Source: Prevotella sp. (GTDB taxonomy: Bacteria > Bacteroidota > Bacteroidia > Bacteroidales > Bacteroidaceae). Taken from it: DNA of 55,264 nucleotides. The first letter of the stretch is position 1, and the number at the start of each line of letters is the position of its first letter. Both the position numbers and the translations under genes were made by a program. The notes under the pieces were generated by a model. That model had not been told where the DNA came from and ran no database searches. It saw only the letters and a list, made by a program, of their open reading frames with translations. The DNA lies in the NCBI GenBank assembly GCA_016281055.1, contig JAEEHW010000072.1:1-55264 (forward strand). Reading direction: 5' to 3'. Shown in pieces: positions 51,177 to 55,264 of the stretch.

Positions 51177-52634
51177 ATGATCAACCTGAAACTGATATAT
51201 AAAATTCTCGGAGCGCTGCTGTTTCTTGAATCGCTCTTCATGCTGCTCTGTCTCGGTATAGCATTCGTCTATGGTGAGGATGACATCATATCGTTTCTCA
51301 TATCCATACTCGTGACCCAGATGGTAGCCTATATACTCAGATATATGGGGCGCAACGCCGACAACAACATGAGCCGCAAGGACTCTTTCCTTGTGGTCAC
51401 GCTGTCGTGGACGGTATTCAGTCTGTTCGGCACCCTACCATTCATCGTAGGAGGTTACATCACCAACTTCACCAATGCTTACTTCGAGGCCATGTCGGGA
51501 TTCACCACCACAGGAGCAACAATACTCGACGATGTGGAGTGCCTGCCGCACGGCATACTCTTCTGGCGCACTTTCTCACAATGGATAGGAGGTCTGGGAA
51601 TCGTGTTCTTTACCATCGCCGTGCTGCCTTCCATGGTAGGAGGGTCCACCAAGGTATTCTCTGCTGAAACTACCGGTCCGTTCAAAACCAAACTGCATCC
51701 ACGACTATCAACATCGGCAAAGAGCATCTGGGTTATTTTTCTTTGCCTCACCATTGCCTGCCTCTTCACATACAAGATACTCGGCATGGGTTGGTTTGAC
51801 AGTGTGAACTATGCCATGACGACCATCGCCACGGGAGGTTTCTCCACCCACAACGACAGTATAGAGTTTTTCCACTCTCCTGCCATGGAGTATTTCTCAA
51901 CACTGTTCTGTTTTCTCTCTGGAATTAATTTCATACTGCTCTACCGTCTGTTTCTGAAAGGTGACATAAAAGGAATCTTTTCAAACGCCGAGGTTAAGTT
52001 CTATTGTCTACTGACAGTAGTGTTCACCATTTTCATAATGGTATTGCTTGTTCACTCTCTCGGATACGACATTGAGAAAGCTTTTCGCTGCGCTATATAC
52101 CAGGTGGTGTCATTCATCACCACCACGGGATTGTTTAACGATGATGCCGCTAAGTGGCCTCATGTCACATGGGTCATCCTGGCCGTATGCATGTTCACCG
52201 GAGCCTGCGCCGGCAGCACGAGCGGTGGTTTCAAGTGCGTACGCTGCACCATGCTGCTCAAGATAGTGCAGAACGAATTTCGACAGATACTGCATCCCAA
52301 GGCCGTGCTTCCGCTTCGCTTCGGCGACACCAACGTGTCCATGCAGCGGCGTGTCACACTACTGGCATTCCTTACTGCCTACGGTCTGCTCAGCCTTGTG
52401 TGTGCATTCACCATGATAGCTGCCGGCGTGGACAATACCAATGCCATCACAATCACTATCTCTACATTAAGCAACGTTGGACCGACGCTCGGCACTGAGA
52501 TAGGCCCGACAATGTCATGGAACGAACTGCCTGACTTCGCCAAGTGGATGTGCTCACTGCTTATGCTTATGGGACGTCTTGAGATTTTCTCCGTATTGAT
52601 AATCTTCACGCCTACCTTCTGGAAGGACAGATAG
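51177..52634 (+). CDS. trkH: TrkH-family potassium uptake protein (membrane subunit)
   Basis: This 485-residue inner-membrane protein has the four selectivity-filter loops of the Trk/Ktr family: SGFTTTGATILDD (about 107-119), TTIATGGFSTHND, SFITTTGLFNDD and STLSNVGPTLGTE. The repeated M1-P-M2 pattern lies between them, together with FRTFSQWIGGLGIVFFTIAVLP and GACAGSTSGGFKCVR, which are conserved in TrkH. Potassium uptake by TrkH needs the cytoplasmic NAD-binding TrkA; no trkA lies in the window. Length matches E. coli TrkH (483). It starts right after a promoter, and the EEP-family gene follows 15 nt later, probably in the same transcript. Confidence 0.95.
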   Translation: MINLKLIYKILGALLFLESLFMLLCLGIAFVYGEDDIISFLISILVTQMVAYILRYMGRNADNNMSRKDSFLVVTLSWTVFSLFGTLPFIVGGYITNFTNAYFEAMSGFTTTGATILDDVECLPHGILFWRTFSQWIGGLGIVFFTIAVLPSMVGGSTKVFSAETTGPFKTKLHPRLSTSAKSIWVIFLCLTIACLFTYKILGMGWFDSVNYAMTTIATGGFSTHNDSIEFFHSPAMEYFSTLFCFLSGINFILLYRLFLKGDIKGIFSNAEVKFYCLLTVVFTIFIMVLLVHSLGYDIEKAFRCAIYQVVSFITTTGLFNDDAAKWPHVTWVILAVCMFTGACAGSTSGGFKCVRCTMLLKIVQNEFRQILHPKAVLPLRFGDTNVSMQRRVTLLAFLTAYGLLSLVCAFTMIAAGVDNTNAITITISTLSNVGPTLGTEIGPTMSWNELPDFAKWMCSLLMLMGRLEIFSVLIIFTPTFWKDR

Positions 52635-52649
52635 TTAAGTAATCTGGCT

Positions 52650-53696
52650 ATGAATTACTTGTTTTCTATCCTTACATTGCGGATTTCTACTTTCATCCTT
52701 ACGATGTTCGCCACTCTATCGCTTCATGCGGTTGAGCATGGAGACATCCCATTGGTTTTCGTGGAATACAACTGCGAGAACCTTTTCGACTGTAACCACG
52801 ACACACTGAAACAAGACCATGACTTTCTTCCCGATGGAAACCATCAATGGACCTTCGGGCGATACTGGAGAAAGCTCAATGACATCGGACGTGCAATACA
52901 GCAATGCGGTGAGTCTGATGACGGCTATCACCTGCCCGACCTCGTGGCGCTGTGCGAAGTGGAAAACGACAGTGTCCTCATGTATCTAACACGGCGCAGT
53001 ATGCTGAAGGGAGCCGGCTATAAGTACATAATGACATCGTCGTCCGACAGACGCGGCATCGACGTGGCATTGCTCTACAATCCTTTGTCCATCCGCATCT
53101 TTGAGCACCATTCCATACAACTTACGCCGCCACATGGAGCACGCCCCACACGTGACATTCTCTATACAAAGGTCATGGGGCGTACCGACGACACTCTGCA
53201 TATCTTCGTCATCCACGCTCCCAGTCGCAACGGTGGAGCAATAGCCACCGAGCCATATCGCATGGTCTTGGCGGAACGACTGCTGCAGTCCATCGATTCC
53301 ATCAGAACGACTGACGCCAATGCTGCAATAATGATAGCAGGCGATTTCAACGACTATTCTACGGACAAATCCATCCAGATGCTGCGTGCCTCCAACCTTG
53401 AGGAGCCCACGCAGGATGCTCTCGGGCTGCATTTCAACAGCACCGGCGTCAGGGGAACATACAAATATCAGGGACAGTGGGACAGCCTTGACCACATACT
53501 GCTTTCAGCTTCCCTCAACAAACGCACTACACGGTGCTACATCCTCGACAATCCCTGGATGCTTGACGAAGACACAACAAATGGTGGTTTCAAACCCCGC
53601 CGTACATTCAAAGGCAACTGGTACCACGGAGGTGTCAGCGACCACTTGCCACTTGTTTTGGTATTGTCATTACAACAAAGTGGAGTTCAAGAATAA
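52650..53696 (+). CDS. Secreted endonuclease/exonuclease/phosphatase-family hydrolase
   Basis: This 348-residue protein carries a signal peptide (about 1-27, RISTFILTMFATLSLHA) and an EEP-fold domain: FVEYNCENLFD (metal site Asn41/Glu43), LVALCEVEND, RGIDVALLYNP, HIFVIHAPSRNGG, IMIAGDFNDYSTDKS and GGVSDHLPLVLVL, where Asp-His complete the active site. Such secreted EEP proteins act as nucleases or phosphodiesterases; the substrate is unknown. It lies 15 nt after trkH. A purine-rich stretch and a bidirectional terminator separate it from rplS, which converges on it. Confidence 0.9.
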   Translation: MNYLFSILTLRISTFILTMFATLSLHAVEHGDIPLVFVEYNCENLFDCNHDTLKQDHDFLPDGNHQWTFGRYWRKLNDIGRAIQQCGESDDGYHLPDLVALCEVENDSVLMYLTRRSMLKGAGYKYIMTSSSDRRGIDVALLYNPLSIRIFEHHSIQLTPPHGARPTRDILYTKVMGRTDDTLHIFVIHAPSRNGGAIATEPYRMVLAERLLQSIDSIRTTDANAAIMIAGDFNDYSTDKSIQMLRASNLEEPTQDALGLHFNSTGVRGTYKYQGQWDSLDHILLSASLNKRTTRCYILDNPWMLDEDTTNGGFKPRRTFKGNWYHGGVSDHLPLVLVLSLQQSGVQE

Positions 53697-53773
53697 TAAA
53701 GAAAGAATAAAAGGAAGAAATAAAAGAGAAGAAATAAAAGAGAAGAATAAAAAGGGAGAGCACAAAATAAACG
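53697..53773. repeat. Purine-rich imperfect repeat after the EEP gene
   Basis: The plus strand from about 53692 is almost all A and G, with repeats of the type AAGAAATAAAAGAG and AGAAGAATAAAAAG. It runs up to the bidirectional terminator. It may be simple low-complexity sequence. Confidence 0.6.
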
Positions 53774-53807
53774 AAGGGGTGTATCAAGAATATTTGATAC
53801 ACCCCTT
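53774..53807. terminator. Bidirectional terminator between the EEP gene and rplS
   Basis: AAGGGGTGTATCAA and TTGATACACCCCTT form a perfect 14-bp stem (53774-53787 and 53794-53807) with a 6-nt loop. Short A/T-rich runs flank it on both sides. It sits between the ends of two converging genes and can serve both. Confidence 0.85.
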
Positions 53808-53828
53808 TGTTTATGAAAAGACAGTAAT

Positions 53829-54191
53829 TTACGCCTCCTTGTTGATGACGCGCTTCTCCTGGATGCGTGCCTTCTTACCTGTGAGGTTGCGCAGGTAGTA
53901 CAGCTTAGCGCGACGTACCTTACCGTGCTTGTTCACTTCGATAGATTCGATGTTTGGTGACTCGATTGGGAAGATACGCTCTACACCAACGGTACCTGAC
54001 ATCTTGCGAACAGTGAAACGCTTCTTCTCACCATGGCCTGAAATCTTGATGACAACGCCACGGAAGAGCTGGATACGCTCCTTTGAACCCTCGATAATCT
54101 TGTAAGCAACGGTTACAGTGTCACCTGACTTGAACTCAGGATGCTGCTTGCCAGTTGCAAATGCCTCTTCGGCAACTTTCATTAAATCCAT
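53829..54191 (-). CDS. rplS: Large-subunit ribosomal protein bL19
   Basis: This 120-residue protein is bL19: [45 protein letters not shown] in part, then [33 protein letters not shown]. It lies at the 30S-50S interface. Length is usual. The gene stands alone, without rimM or trmD, which precede it in many bacteria. A TAnnTTTG promoter (54290-54297) and a leader of about 90 nt with two hairpins suggest autoregulation. Confidence 0.98.
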   Translation of the reverse strand: MDLMKVAEEAFATGKQHPEFKSGDTVTVAYKIIEGSKERIQLFRGVVIKISGHGEKKRFTVRKMSGTVGVERIFPIESPNIESIEVNKHGKVRRAKLYYLRNLTGKKARIQEKRVINKEA

Positions 54192-54205
54192 TTTCTCTTA
54201 AATGT

Positions 54206-54289
54206 AATGTTATGATTATTAATTAATTAAAACGCAACGTAGTCGAGTGCCAGCGGTTACGTCCTGCTTCGCATACACGAAAGCAGGTG
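54206..54289 (-). promoter_or_regulatory. Structured 5' leader of rplS, candidate autoregulatory RNA
   Basis: On the minus strand, just after the promoter, CCTGCTT pairs with AAGCAGG around a short loop (plus-strand 54261-54288). A second stem, ACGTAAC with GTTGCGT (one G-U pair), follows. An A/U-rich linker leads to the start codon. Ribosomal-protein mRNAs often carry such leaders for feedback control; this one is inferred from structure only. Confidence 0.45.
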
Positions 54290-54297
54290 CAAAGTTA
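54290..54297 (-). promoter_or_regulatory. Promoter -7 element for rplS
   Basis: On the minus strand this reads TAACTTTG, a TAnnTTTG match. It lies about 100 nt upstream of the rplS start codon, leaving a leader long enough to fold. Confidence 0.65.
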
Positions 54298-54337
54298 CTG
54301 CTTTTTTTTGACATGACAAAATTTTTTCTCAAAAAAA

Positions 54338-55264
54338 TCACTCCAGCTTACCGCCGCCACCTTTCTGAGGATTGCTGTCAAGGGCCTGTTGGTTGATGTT
54401 AAGCCAGTTACCCCAGCCCGTAAATTTGTGGAAGTCGCATTTCTCATAACCCTCATTGTAGTTGTTGAGCGGCTTCAAGTCCGGAATTACGGTCTTATAG
54501 TCTAATGTATAGAACTTTTGGCGCAGCAGACATACACTCAACGTATAGTGCTCCAGATGCTGTACGCTGTTGTTGACATCACGATAGTGTACGAATGCGT
54601 CCTTAAAGGCATTGTCCATATCTTCTGAAATGGCCTTAAACTCTGCATCGTCGGTTTCCTTTGCCAGCAACTGTGCATAGTTTGCAATATCAAAGAATGG
54701 GTTTTCCCATTCATACTTCAACGTACCATAACTACTTATACCATGGAAGCGATAAACCTGACTTGTGGCTCTGTCTATAGCTTCTTTCTTGGTAGGATAC
54801 AGAGCTAATATGCGATCACACAATCGTTTTGACACATCGATGACAGGCTGGAACTTATCTGTGCGTATCATCTTGTAGTCACCGTTAGGAAATACTTCTT
54901 TAGAAGCGTCCTCCATATAACCATTCTGCCAATATGGTGTACTACGTTCAAACATAAGGCCTCCTGCCTTTTCGGCATCACCGGTTTCCTTCAAACCTCG
55001 TACAAACTCCGTCAGCAGCAAGCCGTCACTGGATAGCACATGAGCCGAGGCCATGATATAGTCGGCAAAGTCCTTAGCCTGGGTCAGCGACTCCATGTTG
55101 CCCATAAAGCAATTATGGAACATCAGTGTATTAAAGTGATCAATGCCTGCCGCCTGCATGGCGTCATACATCTCATACATATCCATCCACTCGTCATCCA
55201 CCCATTCATCAGTCATAACACCGCGTGTGGTGTTATTGAGTATTTCATATTTGCCAGGAATATC
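54338..55264 (-). CDS. Clostripain-family (C11) cysteine peptidase, C-terminal part
   Basis: The frame is open to the window edge, so the N-terminus, including the catalytic His, is missing; 308 residues are present. NTLMFHNCFMGNMESLTQAKDFADYIMASAHVLSSDG matches the clostripain block around the active-site Cys (usually D-A-C-L-M-G; here H-N-C-F-M-G), with the following helix and the strand leading to the S1 pocket. The rest is helical with YRFHGISSYGTLKYEWENPFFDIANYAQLLAKE. These peptidases cleave after Arg or Lys; in Bacteroidota many are secreted lipoproteins. The C-terminal end (QKGGGGKLE) is short. No T9SS tail is seen. Confidence 0.82.
   Translation of the reverse strand, partial: DIPGKYEILNNTTRGVMTDEWVDDEWMDMYEMYDAMQAAGIDHFNTLMFHNCFMGNMESLTQAKDFADYIMASAHVLSSDGLLLTEFVRGLKETGDAEKAGGLMFERSTPYWQNGYMEDASKEVFPNGDYKMIRTDKFQPVIDVSKRLCDRILALYPTKKEAIDRATSQVYRFHGISSYGTLKYEWENPFFDIANYAQLLAKETDDAEFKAISEDMDNAFKDAFVHYRDVNNSVQHLEHYTLSVCLLRQKFYTLDYKTVIPDLKPLNNYNEGYEKCDFHKFTGWGNWLNINQQALDSNPQKGGGGKLE

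Noticed and set aside
1..55264. tRNA, rRNA or prophage genes
   Set aside because: No tRNA-like cloverleaf, rRNA segment, integrase or phage structural gene was recognised by reading. A tRNAscan or Infernal run would settle this.

Overview
The window looks like a chromosomal piece of a Bacteroidota bacterium, most probably a Prevotella-like member of the Bacteroidales. The evidence is: many Bacteroidota-type promoter elements (TAnnTTTG, often with TTTG about 19-20 nt upstream) and few Shine-Dalgarno sequences; type IX secretion (T9SS) genes (PorT-like, PorZ-like); a hybrid-two-component-like pectin regulator; secreted proteins with T9SS-like C-terminal tails; and DUF3575/DUF5119-type envelope genes. 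This placement is inference from gene content, since no rRNA is present.

Region 1 (1-19.5 kb) is a surface-polysaccharide region in three transcription units interleaved with T9SS genes. The minus-strand unit (5874 down past 1) reads PorT-like barrel, Wzx flippase, Wzz chain-length protein, EpsG/Wzy-like polymerase, a GT2-acetyltransferase fusion, then the start of a GT14/core-2-like transferase. Next come a small 2[4Fe-4S] ferredoxin with a striking two-copy operator, and a plus-strand operon: Fur-family regulator, GT2, PorZ, GT2, GT4, a polytopic membrane protein and an acyltransferase-3. A converging minus-strand operon (18241 to 13906) holds a GNAT-like enzyme, a second Wzx flippase, a sulfotransferase-like protein and a GT2. 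An ATP-grasp ligase is divergent from it. PorT and PorZ inside glycan operons suggest, as inference, that this polysaccharide could be the A-LPS-like anchor used by T9SS cargo.

Region 2 (20-28 kb) is a pectin module: a 1776-residue secreted protein combining a CE12-type acetylesterase and a CE8 pectin methylesterase, next to a membrane sensor/AraC regulator that has no kinase or receiver domain.

Region 3 (28-44.6 kb) holds housekeeping genes (pgeF, obgE, rodA, nnr, hpt, adk) surrounding a six-gene minus-strand envelope operon (41511 to 31723): DUF3575 protein, lipoprotein, second DUF3575 protein, OmpA-like protein, outer-membrane barrel and TPR protein. It resembles the accessory genes of Bacteroidales fimbrial loci but has no fimbrillin. 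It is the best candidate here for an undescribed system.

Region 4 (44.9-55.3 kb) has a giant secreted protein followed by a small acidic protein and a small membrane protein, then trkH, a secreted endonuclease/exonuclease/phosphatase-family enzyme, rplS with a structured leader, and a clostripain-family peptidase cut by the window edge.

Non-coding structure worth attention: two copies of a 21-nt-unit intergenic repeat element (6391-6493 and 19707-19824), a conserved terminator-like hairpin at two unrelated gene ends (19889-19940 and 44835-44887), and very long perfect hairpins flanking rodA.
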